Shown here: in pieces, positions 1 through 5,552 of the stretch | Layout of the letters: each line of letters opens with the position of its first letter | How positions within the stretch are numbered: the first letter of the stretch is position 1 | Source of the DNA: Sphingomonas sp. | GTDB taxonomy: Bacteria > Pseudomonadota > Alphaproteobacteria > Sphingomonadales > Sphingomonadaceae | Assembly: GCA_013822915.1 (NCBI GenBank) | Contig: PNLG01000430.1 | Coordinates: forward strand, 1-5,819 | Direction: 5' to 3' | DNA length: 5,819 nucleotides | Notes under the pieces: generated by a model | What the model saw: the letters and a program-made list of their open reading frames with translations, nothing else | The model's database searches: none | What the model was told of the DNA's origin: nothing | Made by a program: the position numbers and the translations under genes

Positions 1-1344
1 CCGCAGCTGAAGGCATTCTTCGACCGTCTGGGCATTGCCGAGCGTGACTGGATGCCCGCGTGCAACGCGACCTACAAAAACGGGATTGGTTTTCATGGCT
101 GGTCGGCGCGCAAGGGCGCGGCCAGCTATTTTCACCCGTTTCCGACCATGCTCGACGTCCACACCGCCGACGCCTTTTTCAACCATAGCGCCGCCCGCCG
201 CCGCGGCATGGCGGCAGAGGCGCACCCCGACCGGTTCAACCTGCCCGCCCGGTTGGCCGCCGAACAGCGCGGGCCGATTCCGGGGCCCAGTTTTCCGTTT
301 GCGGTGAGCTATGGCTATCATTTCGATGCCTATCTGGTTGGGGCCTATTTGCGCGATCACGCCGTCGCGCGCGGCATCACCCATCTGCCCCAGCGCGTCC
401 GGGAGGTGCGGGTGGGGGCAGACGGCACGGTGCAGGCGCTGATGACCGAGGATGGCAACGCGGTCGAGGCCGATCTGTTCGTCGACGCGAGCGGCTTTGG
501 CAGCGTGATCGCGCAAACCGCGCTCGGCGTGCCGTTTCGCTCGTTCGCCGACAATCTGTTCAACGACGCCGCCGTGGTGATGCCGACCCCGCGTGTCGGC
601 GAGGCGGTAAACGCCCATACCAAGGCGACCGCGCTGTCGGCGGGGTGGTGCTGGGACATTCCGCTCACCAATCGCACCGGCAATGGCTATGTCTATGCCT
701 CACGCTATCTGTCGGCAGCGGCTGCGGAGGCAGAGTTGCGGCGCCATCTGGGGGTGGGTGATGAGGCGCCCGCCGCGCGGCATTTGCGCATGAAAGTTGG
801 GCGGATTGAGCAGGTGTGGACCGCCAATTGCCTGGCAGTCGGGCTGTCGCAGGGGTTTATCGAACCGCTGGAGGCGACCGCGCTCCATGTCGTGCAGGCA
901 ACGGTGGAGGGGTTCATTAATGCGTGGCAATCTGGCGGCTTCACCCCGCGCCACCGTGATCGCTTCAATGCATCAATCGCGGCCCGTTTTGAGGGGATTC
1001 GCGACTATATCGTCTGCCATTACCGCGCCAATCAGCGCGACGACACCGATTATTGGCGCGACAACGCCGCCAATCCGCACATCTCCACCTCGCTCGCCGA
1101 TATGCTGGCGTGCTGGCGGTCGGGTGGCGATCTGGTGGCTGAAGTCGAGCGTCAGGGGATTGCGACTTACTATACCGTGATGAGCTGGCACTGCCTGCTG
1201 TCGGGCTATGGTTACTATCCCCCCGATCACGCGCTGCACGCAGCGCAAGGGGGTAGTGACATGGCGCAGATCGACGATTTTATGGCGCGATGTGCCACTA
1301 ATTTTGCCCCGCACCACGTCCAACTCGCCGCGCTCGCGCATTAA
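1..1344 (+). CDS. Flavin-dependent tryptophan-halogenase-family protein (5' end missing)
   Basis: The reading frame is open from base 1 and gives 447 residues. Family members are usually about 500 residues, so roughly the first 50, including the GxGxxG FAD-binding loop, lie outside the window. The family uses FADH2 (from a separate flavin reductase), O2 and halide to make hypohalous acid, which halogenates an electron-rich aromatic such as an indole. Seen here: NATYK at visible residues 22-26, whose lysine (bases 76-78) matches the catalytic Lys79 of PrnA; the hallmark WxWxIP motif as WCWDIP (bases 646-663); an FVDASG flavin-fold segment (bases 478-495); and FIEPLEATAL (bases 856-885), whose second Glu matches the essential PrnA Glu346. 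After that Glu, PrnA has Ser-Thr-Gly but this protein has Ala-Thr-Ala. The substrate is unknown and free tryptophan should not be assumed. The gene is followed 13 bases later by a sugar permease, probably in one operon. The family call is firm; the physiological role is not. Confidence 0.93.
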   Translation, partial: PQLKAFFDRLGIAERDWMPACNATYKNGIGFHGWSARKGAASYFHPFPTMLDVHTADAFFNHSAARRRGMAAEAHPDRFNLPARLAAEQRGPIPGPSFPFAVSYGYHFDAYLVGAYLRDHAVARGITHLPQRVREVRVGADGTVQALMTEDGNAVEADLFVDASGFGSVIAQTALGVPFRSFADNLFNDAAVVMPTPRVGEAVNAHTKATALSAGWCWDIPLTNRTGNGYVYASRYLSAAAAEAELRRHLGVGDEAPAARHLRMKVGRIEQVWTANCLAVGLSQGFIEPLEATALHVVQATVEGFINAWQSGGFTPRHRDRFNASIAARFEGIRDYIVCHYRANQRDDTDYWRDNAANPHISTSLADMLACWRSGGDLVAEVERQGIATYYTVMSWHCLLSGYGYYPPDHALHAAQGGSDMAQIDDFMARCATNFAPHHVQLAALAH

Positions 1345-1346
1345 TC

Positions 1347-1351
1347 AAGGA
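1347..1351 (+). promoter_or_regulatory. Ribosome binding site of the sugar permease
   Basis: AAGGA lies six bases before the ATG at 1358, inside the 13-base gap after the halogenase stop. It fixes the permease start. The gap leaves little room for a separate promoter, which supports co-transcription with the halogenase. Confidence 0.7.
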
Positions 1352-1357
1352 TAGTTC

Positions 1358-2632
1358 ATGGCGCTTGTCCCCAATTCATCAGCCGAACCTGCGGGCGAAG
1401 GGGTCCACGCACCCGATCTGCAATTGTTCGTGTTCGCGCTGTTCTTCATCTTCGGCGGCATCACCAGCCTGAACGATGTCATCATCCCGAAACTGAAAGA
1501 GCTGTTCACGCTCAACAATTTCGAAGCGTCACTCGTGCAGGTGTGGTTCTTCATTGCCTATGCCGTGGTCGGTATTCCGGGCGCCAAGCTGGTCAAGCGC
1601 ATCGGTTACATGCGCGGGGCGGCGGCCGGGCTGGTGACGATGATCGCGGGTTGCCTGTTGTTCATCCCCGCGAGCCAGACGGCGACGTTCAGTGTGTTCC
1701 TGCTCGCCTATTTCGTGCTCGCGAGTGGTGTGGTGCTGGTTCAGGTCGTCTCCAACCCGCTCATCAGCCTGCTCGGCCCGCCGCGCACCGCACCCAGTCG
1801 GCTGACCTTTGCGCAGGCGTTCAATTCGCTCGGCACGACGATTTTCCCTTATTTCGGCGCTATCCTGATTCTGGGCAGCCTGGCACAGGTTTCCGCCGCA
1901 CAATTGTCGGGCCCCAAGCTCGATGCGTATCGCACGGCAGAGACGCAGGCGATCGTTTCGGGCTATCTTGGCATTGCGGCGGCACTTGCGGCGGTCGCGC
2001 TGGCCGTGTGGCTGTTCCGCAACCGCGTGCAGGACGAACAGCACGAAGCCTCAAGCCTGATCGAGGGACTCGCGCTGCTCAAGCGTCCGCGCTTTGGCTT
2101 CGGCGCGCTGTGCATTTTCCTCTATGTGGGGGCCGAAGTGGCGGTCGGCAGCTTCCTGGTCGGCAATCTCACACTGCCCGAATCGCTCGGCGCGTCGCAA
2201 CAGGATGCGGGCAAGCTTATTCCCATTTACTGGGGGCTGGCGATGCTGGGGCGTTTTGCGGGGTCGGCGGTGCTGCGCGTGGTCAGCCCGGCGGCGGTAC
2301 TCGCGTTCAACGCGATTGGCGCAGCGGCGCTCATCACCGTGTCGATGGCGACGACCGGCACGGTATCGGGCTATGCGCTGTTGGCGGTCGGGTTGATGAA
2401 TTCGATCATGTTCCCGGTAATCTTCACGCTCGCCAGCGAAGGTCTTGGGAACCGCGCGGCGGACGGATCGGGCATCATCAATGTGGCGATTGTCGGCGGC
2501 GCCGTGGTGCCCGCGCTTTATGGCTGGATGGCCGATCAGTCGGGGCTGCGGGCGGCGCTCATTCTGCCGATCGTCTGCTATGCCGTGATCGCGGCGTTTG
2601 GGATCTACGCCCGGCGTCCGGTGGCTGGATAA
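1358..2632 (+). CDS. MFS sugar transporter, FucP/GluP type
   Basis: A 424-residue inner-membrane permease with about twelve hydrophobic helices: roughly residues 22-44, 60-80, 87-105, 111-138, 150-177, 198-220, 247-270, 287-306, 312-330, 335-358, 370-391 and 398-417. The long polar loop between helices 6 and 7 (about 221-245) is typical of the major facilitator superfamily. The family imports sugars such as L-fucose, glucose or galactose by proton or cation symport. GGITSLND (33-40) in helix 1 carries the Asp that matches Asp46 of E. coli FucP. At the site matching FucP Glu135 there is Gln129, in VQVVSNP, which is closer to the glucose/galactose branch (GluP) than to fucose permeases. AQAFNSLGT (152-160) is another family landmark. 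The sugar cannot be read from the sequence. The gene ends 15 bases before the 3' end of a convergent tRNA gene. Its pairing with the halogenase suggests a carbohydrate-uptake locus. Confidence 0.9.
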   Translation: MALVPNSSAEPAGEGVHAPDLQLFVFALFFIFGGITSLNDVIIPKLKELFTLNNFEASLVQVWFFIAYAVVGIPGAKLVKRIGYMRGAAAGLVTMIAGCLLFIPASQTATFSVFLLAYFVLASGVVLVQVVSNPLISLLGPPRTAPSRLTFAQAFNSLGTTIFPYFGAILILGSLAQVSAAQLSGPKLDAYRTAETQAIVSGYLGIAAALAAVALAVWLFRNRVQDEQHEASSLIEGLALLKRPRFGFGALCIFLYVGAEVAVGSFLVGNLTLPESLGASQQDAGKLIPIYWGLAMLGRFAGSAVLRVVSPAAVLAFNAIGAAALITVSMATTGTVSGYALLAVGLMNSIMFPVIFTLASEGLGNRAADGSGIINVAIVGGAVVPALYGWMADQSGLRAALILPIVCYAVIAAFGIYARRPVAG

Positions 2633-2647
2633 TCAGCGCGCGGCGGT

Positions 2648-2723
2648 TGGTGGAGCTGAGGGGAATCGAACCCCTGACCTCTGCAGTGCGATTGCAGCGC
2701 TCTCCCATCTGAGCTACAGCCCC
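2648..2723 (-). tRNA. tRNA-Ala (anticodon CGC)
   Basis: The reverse strand folds into a full 76-nt cloverleaf. The 7-bp acceptor stem pairs GGGGCTG with CAGCTCC. The D arm is GCTC/GAGC around an 8-nt loop. The anticodon stem CTGCA/TGCAG holds loop ATCGCAC, giving anticodon CGC (bases 2688-2690), which reads GCG alanine codons. The variable loop has 5 nt, and the T arm AGGGG/CCCCT encloses TTCGATT. The acceptor stem has the G3-U70 wobble pair, the main identity signal for alanyl-tRNA synthetase, which independently confirms the amino acid. The terminal CCA is encoded (2648-2650). GCG is a common codon in such a GC-rich genome. The gene converges with the sugar permease and diverges from the reductase. 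No clear T-run terminator was seen after its 3' end. Confidence 0.97.
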
Positions 2724-2739
2724 GCCGCCGGAAGAAGCG

Positions 2740-2768
2740 CCAATACCGCCAGTTTTTGGCGGATGCAA
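2740..2768 (-). promoter_or_regulatory. Probable promoter of tRNA-Ala, with a palindromic spacer
   Basis: Read on the minus strand, TTGCAT (2763-2768) resembles a -35 box and TATTGG (2740-2745) a -10 box, exactly 17 bases apart. The -10 box ends 16 bases before the first tRNA base, so transcription would start about 10 bases upstream of the mature 5' end. The 17-base spacer is itself a perfect inverted repeat, described separately. The assignment rests on box similarity and spacing only. Confidence 0.45.
2746..2762. repeat. Perfect 6-bp inverted repeat with 5-base centre
   Basis: CCGCCA (2746-2751) and TGGCGG (2757-2762) are exact reverse complements around GTTTT. The repeat fills the spacer of the proposed tRNA promoter. 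It could be an operator, a small hairpin, or chance in GC-rich DNA. On the + strand it is not followed by a T run, so it is a poor intrinsic terminator. Confidence 0.6.
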
Positions 2769-2795
2769 TATCGGCCAAAGCCGCGCCGCGCCCAG

Positions 2796-2823
2796 TTGCA
2801 ATTGCGCCATAATCGCGCATAGC
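2796..2823 (+). promoter_or_regulatory. Possible promoter of the reductase gene
   Basis: TTGCAA (2796-2801) and CATAGC (2818-2823) are separated by 16 bases and lie 32 bases before the start codon at 2856. The -35 box overlaps an 8-bp palindrome GCAATTGC (2798-2805). The -10 match is weak, so this is a best candidate only. A promoter is expected somewhere here because the upstream gene (the tRNA) is on the other strand. Confidence 0.25.
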
Positions 2824-2842
2824 TGATCGCCAACAATCACTT

Positions 2843-2850
2843 GAGGAGAG
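2843..2850 (+). promoter_or_regulatory. Ribosome binding site that sets the reductase start
   Basis: GAGGAGAG sits five bases before the ATG at 2856. It favours that ATG over the in-frame TTG at 2841, which overlaps the edge of this site and would add five residues (MRRAT) that are not expected in the family. Confidence 0.8.
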
Positions 2851-2855
2851 CGACG

Positions 2856-3845
2856 ATGGCACAGGCATGGACACTGAATTCACGGCCAATGGGGATGCCG
2901 ACGCACGATAATTTTGCGCTCGTTGATCTGCCAGCCAAGCCGCTTGAGGCAGGGCAGTTGCGTGTCGCCAATCACTGGCTGTCGGTTGATCCCTATATGC
3001 GCGGCCGCATGAACGATGTGAAAAGCTATACCCCGCCCTTCGCGCTCGGCGAGCCGATGCAGGGCGGCGCGGTCGGCGAAGTGATTGAGAGCACGGCGGA
3101 CGGCTTTTCGGCGGGCGATCTGGTGCTGCACATGGCGGGATGGCGTGACGAAGCGGTGATCCCGGCCAATCAGGCGCAGCGCGTGCCCGCGCTCGGCGTT
3201 GATCCGCAGGCGTTTCTGGGTCAGCTCGGCATGCCCGGCATGACCGCCTATTTCGGGCTGCTTGAGGTCGCGAGTGCCAAGGCGGGCGATGTCGTGTTTG
3301 TGTCGGCAGCGGCCGGCGCCGTCGGCTCGACCGTGGTGCAAATCGCCAAGGCCAAGGGCATGACCGTGATCGGGTCGGCGGGCGGCGCCGACAAATGCGC
3401 CTGGGTATCGTCGCTGGGCGCAGACGGGGTGATCGATTACAAAAACGGCACGCCGGTGCTGAAACAGCTTGCCGCACTCGCGCCCAAGGGCATCGACGTC
3501 TATTTCGACAATGTCGGCGGCGAACATTTCGATGCCGCACTCGCGCTGGGCAATGAACGCGCCCGTTTTGCGATTTGCGGCATGATCGACATGTATAATA
3601 CCGGCGCGCCGACGCAGTTGCGCTTTGCCGCGCGCATCATCGGGATGCGGATGCGGATTCAGGGCTTTATCGTCAGCGATTATATGGCGCGCGCGGGCGA
3701 ATTTTATAACGAGATGGGCGGTTGGCTCCAAAGCGGTCAGCTGGTGCGCGAGGAGACCGTGCATGACGGGCTGGCGACGATGCCCGATGCGTTTCTGGGC
3801 CTGTTCACCGGCGGCAACAAGGGCAAGATGCTGGTCAAAATCTGA
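2856..3845 (+). CDS. NADP-dependent oxidoreductase, zinc-free medium-chain reductase (CurA/LTB4DH-like)
   Basis: This 329-residue soluble protein has the usual length for the family. The N-terminal GroES-like domain (about 1-125) contains LSVDPYMRGRM (42-52), a signature of the CurA/leukotriene B4 12-hydroxydehydrogenase branch. The Rossmann domain follows, with the nucleotide loop AAAGAVGS (151-158), then DYK (194-196) and FDNVGGEHFD (217-226). The cysteine/histidine ligands of zinc alcohol dehydrogenases are absent. Family members use NADPH to reduce the C=C bond of alpha,beta-unsaturated ketones and aldehydes, a detoxification or general reductase role; the natural substrate is unknown. 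The start is fixed by a strong GAGGAGAG site. The gene appears to be transcribed alone: the tRNA upstream diverges and the acetyltransferase downstream converges, with five bases between the two stops. Nothing in it looks broken. Confidence 0.93.
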   Translation: MAQAWTLNSRPMGMPTHDNFALVDLPAKPLEAGQLRVANHWLSVDPYMRGRMNDVKSYTPPFALGEPMQGGAVGEVIESTADGFSAGDLVLHMAGWRDEAVIPANQAQRVPALGVDPQAFLGQLGMPGMTAYFGLLEVASAKAGDVVFVSAAAGAVGSTVVQIAKAKGMTVIGSAGGADKCAWVSSLGADGVIDYKNGTPVLKQLAALAPKGIDVYFDNVGGEHFDAALALGNERARFAICGMIDMYNTGAPTQLRFAARIIGMRMRIQGFIVSDYMARAGEFYNEMGGWLQSGQLVREETVHDGLATMPDAFLGLFTGGNKGKMLVKI

Positions 3846-3850
3846 CGCGG

Positions 3851-4504
3851 TCAGGGCATGATCTGCGCGGTCGTCCAAGGCGACCGCGCCTGCCAGCCGA
3901 GCGTTTCATACAGCGCGCGCCCGGCAACGGTGGCGGTCAGCAGGCCGCAATCGACACCCTGTCGGCGCGCTTCCGCGCCCAGCAATTGCATGATCGCGCG
4001 CCCCAACCCGCGTCGCCAATAGCTCGGTTCGACCATGATCCGGTCGTGGAGCGCAAGCCCGTCTATTAGAGTCATGCGCCCTTGCCCGACCGCCCCGCCG
4101 CCCGCATCGGTGAGCGTTGCAAAGAACACCGCGCCGCGCCACTCGGTTGCGGCGGCAATGCCATCGGGCAACGCGCTGATCGCGCCCGGCAATGCGTCGA
4201 TCGTCATCATCGTTCCCGTCCGCTCGACATGCCATTGGGGCGGTAATTGCCCCGCGATGGCGGCGGGCGGCATCGGCGCCTTGACCAAAATCCGCGGTTC
4301 CCGAATCCGCGCAGCCAGCGCGCCAATCGCGTTCGACGCGGCCGTGAATATATAGCGCCGCCGTTCGTCGGGGAGGCCGGTTTCGATCCGCAGCGCGAGG
4401 CTGTCGATCTGCGGCATCGGCACACCGCGCGTTACCGACCATCCCCGCGCAAATGTTTCCACCAGCGCCTTCGGGATGCCGGCCTCGCCGGGATCAGATT
4501 CCAC
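3851..4504 (-). CDS. GNAT-family N-acetyltransferase
   Basis: A protein of 217 residues from the GTG at 4504. The C-terminal half (about 120-205) has the GNAT layout: beta strands FFATL and GQGRMTLI, then DRIMVEP leading into the acetyl-CoA pyrophosphate loop RRGLGRA (164-170, the R/QxxGxG/A motif) at the start of a helix, then CGLLTAT and ALYETLGW (197-204), the usual closing element. The family moves an acetyl group from acetyl-CoA to an amine; the substrate cannot be told. The first 110 or so residues are less typical and may form a degenerate GNAT-like domain. The GTG lies 11 bases inside the end of the upstream peptidase gene, so translation is probably coupled. No good ribosome site precedes it. 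A second in-frame GTG at 4462 has GAAGG five bases upstream and would give 203 residues; an ATG at 4417 is also possible. Family call strong, start uncertain. Confidence 0.88.
   Translation of the reverse strand: MESDPGEAGIPKALVETFARGWSVTRGVPMPQIDSLALRIETGLPDERRRYIFTAASNAIGALAARIREPRILVKAPMPPAAIAGQLPPQWHVERTGTMMTIDALPGAISALPDGIAAATEWRGAVFFATLTDAGGGAVGQGRMTLIDGLALHDRIMVEPSYWRRGLGRAIMQLLGAEARRQGVDCGLLTATVAGRALYETLGWQARSPWTTAQIMP
3865..3889. terminator. GC-rich hairpin at a convergent gene junction
   Basis: GCGCGGTCG (3865-3873) and CGACCGCGC (3881-3889) form a perfect 9-bp stem with a 7-base loop, starting 20 bases after the reductase stop. It lies inside the last codons of the converging acetyltransferase gene. 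Neither strand has a T run after the stem, so it is not a classical intrinsic terminator. It could still stop or stabilise the reductase transcript. A second small repeat, CTGAC/GTCAG (3842-3854), spans the two stop codons. Confidence 0.35.
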
Positions 4505-5411
4505 CGCTAAACGTGTCGCACTGCGCCGGATCGCCGGTCTCCAGCCCGCGTTTCAGCCATTTGATCCGGTCAGCGGAGCTGCCATGGGTAAAGCTGTCGG
4601 GCACGACGCGGCCCTGCGCCTGGCGCTGGAGCGTGTCGTCGCCAATTGCGTTGGCGGCCGTCAGCCCCTCTTCGACATCGCCGGGGTCGAGCCGGTCGCG
4701 ATTGATCGCGCCCCACACGCCCGCATAACAATCCGCTTGCAGCTCGAGCCGCACCGATAGCGCATTACCCTCGCGCTCGCTCACCCGGCGTTGGGCGCGC
4801 TGCACCTGCGCCGAGATGCCGGTCAGGTTCTGGACATGGTGGCCGAATTCATGCGCCATGACATAGAATTGCGCAAAGTCGCCGCGCGCGCCAAACCGAT
4901 TGCCAAGCTCGTCAAAAAAGCTGGTGTCGAGGTAAATCCCCTGATCGCCGGGGCAGTAAAACGGCCCCATCGCCGATTGCGCCGCGCCGCAGCCCGACCG
5001 GCCTGAGCCTGCATAGAATTGCAGCATCGGCGGGTCATATGCCTGCCCCGACCGCGCAAAAATCGCGCGCCAGGTGCGGTTGGCGGAGCTGAACGCGTCG
5101 CACGCGGCCTTGCTGGCGGCATCGACTCGGCATGCCTCCGCGACGCCGCCCCCGCTGCCGGGGGCCGAGGCGACGGGGCGGTCGCCCGCGCCATCACCTG
5201 CCCCGCCGGACAATAATGGCAACCCGCCGCTGAAAAAGAACATCACCGCCAGCAGCACCGCGACGCCGCCGCAGCCAAAGCGGCTGAACACAAACGGCAA
5301 CAGCCGCAGCAACATGCCACCCCCGCCGCCACCGCCGCCGAACCCAAAGCCGCCGCCCTGCCCGCGCTGGTCGCCCACTTCGATGTCATTGTCGAAATCG
5401 TCGAGCCGCAT
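4494..5411 (-). CDS. Neutral zinc metallopeptidase (YpfJ-like, Zn_peptidase family)
   Basis: A 305-residue protein. Layout: an acidic N-terminus (MRLDDFDND), a glycine-rich stretch (about 19-32, eight glycines in a row), one membrane helix (about 33-62), a flexible Gly/Ser/Ala linker (62-90), then a catalytic domain predicted to face the periplasm. The zinc motif is HEFGH (187-191), with Glu188 as the catalytic base. LELQADC (222-228) matches the conserved downstream segment that probably gives the third ligand, and SFTHGSSADR (273-282) is another family landmark. Cysteines at 94, 104, 141, 153, 228 and 298 are an even number in the exported part and could form disulfides. The family was named from sequence; its natural substrates are poorly known. 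The ATG at 5411 is chosen over an in-frame start at 5513 because it has a strong ribosome site and a normal family N-terminus. The acetyltransferase follows, overlapping by 11 bases. Confidence 0.93.
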   Translation of the reverse strand: MRLDDFDNDIEVGDQRGQGGGFGFGGGGGGGGMLLRLLPFVFSRFGCGGVAVLLAVMFFFSGGLPLLSGGAGDGAGDRPVASAPGSGGGVAEACRVDAASKAACDAFSSANRTWRAIFARSGQAYDPPMLQFYAGSGRSGCGAAQSAMGPFYCPGDQGIYLDTSFFDELGNRFGARGDFAQFYVMAHEFGHHVQNLTGISAQVQRAQRRVSEREGNALSVRLELQADCYAGVWGAINRDRLDPGDVEEGLTAANAIGDDTLQRQAQGRVVPDSFTHGSSADRIKWLKRGLETGDPAQCDTFSGGI

Positions 5412-5416
5412 TCTTG

Positions 5417-5424
5417 CTCTCCCC
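5417..5424 (-). promoter_or_regulatory. Ribosome binding site that sets the peptidase start
   Basis: On the minus strand GGGGAGAG lies five bases before the ATG at 5411. It supports this start over the longer in-frame version from 5513, whose extra 34 residues are cysteine-rich and unlike the family. Confidence 0.8.
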
Positions 5425-5552
5425 ATCGGTCCGGCGCAGCACTGGTCGTTCGCCTGTGTGCATGCGCAACTCGCGGCATGGTTGCAAGCGATCAGACCGT
5501 GTGCGGTGCCCATGTCACCGAACCGTCGTTGATCGGCGCGGCGAAAGCGGCC
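5425..5552. other. Divergent intergenic region between peptidase and patatin-like genes
   Basis: These 128 bases separate two genes read in opposite directions, so promoters for both are expected here. I saw no convincing -35/-10 pair on either strand and no long inverted repeat. If the patatin-like gene starts at 5478, the true spacer is only about 66 bases. Confidence 0.4.

Noticed and set aside
1219..1253. Compound inverted repeat near the halogenase 3' end (GCGCTGC/GCAGCGC flanked by a C run and a G run)
   Set aside because: It lies inside the coding sequence about 90 bases before the stop, has only a two-base centre and no T run. It is most likely codon composition and not an attenuator.
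1543..2712. A 389-codon open frame on the + strand overlapping the sugar permease and the tRNA
   Set aside because: It is in another frame of the permease gene, is rich in Arg, Gly and Ala with no recognisable domain, and runs through an antisense tRNA. It is a side effect of high GC content.
2648..2723. tRNA gene as an integration site for a mobile element
   Set aside because: No integrase gene and no second copy of the tRNA 3' end is present in the window, and genes on both sides look chromosomal.
2841..2855. TTG start for the reductase at 2841
   Set aside because: It overlaps the edge of the ribosome binding site that serves the ATG at 2856, and the extra five residues are not expected in the family.
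2605..3878. Two long minus-strand open frames (2605-3540 and 2880-3878) opposite the reductase
   Set aside because: Both are antisense to a clear reductase gene, have skewed Arg/His/Ala composition and no family motif, and one also crosses the tRNA gene. Long antisense frames are common in GC-rich genes.
5412..5513. Extended N-terminus of the zinc peptidase from 5513
   Set aside because: The extra 34 residues are cysteine-rich and unlike the family, and a strong GGGGAGAG ribosome site precedes the ATG at 5411.
4035..5532. Several + strand open frames opposite the acetyltransferase and peptidase genes (for example 4035-4355, 4476-4760, 5074-5532)
   Set aside because: They mirror the two real minus-strand genes. 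The proline-rich one at 5074-5532 is simply the complement of the glycine-rich tract.
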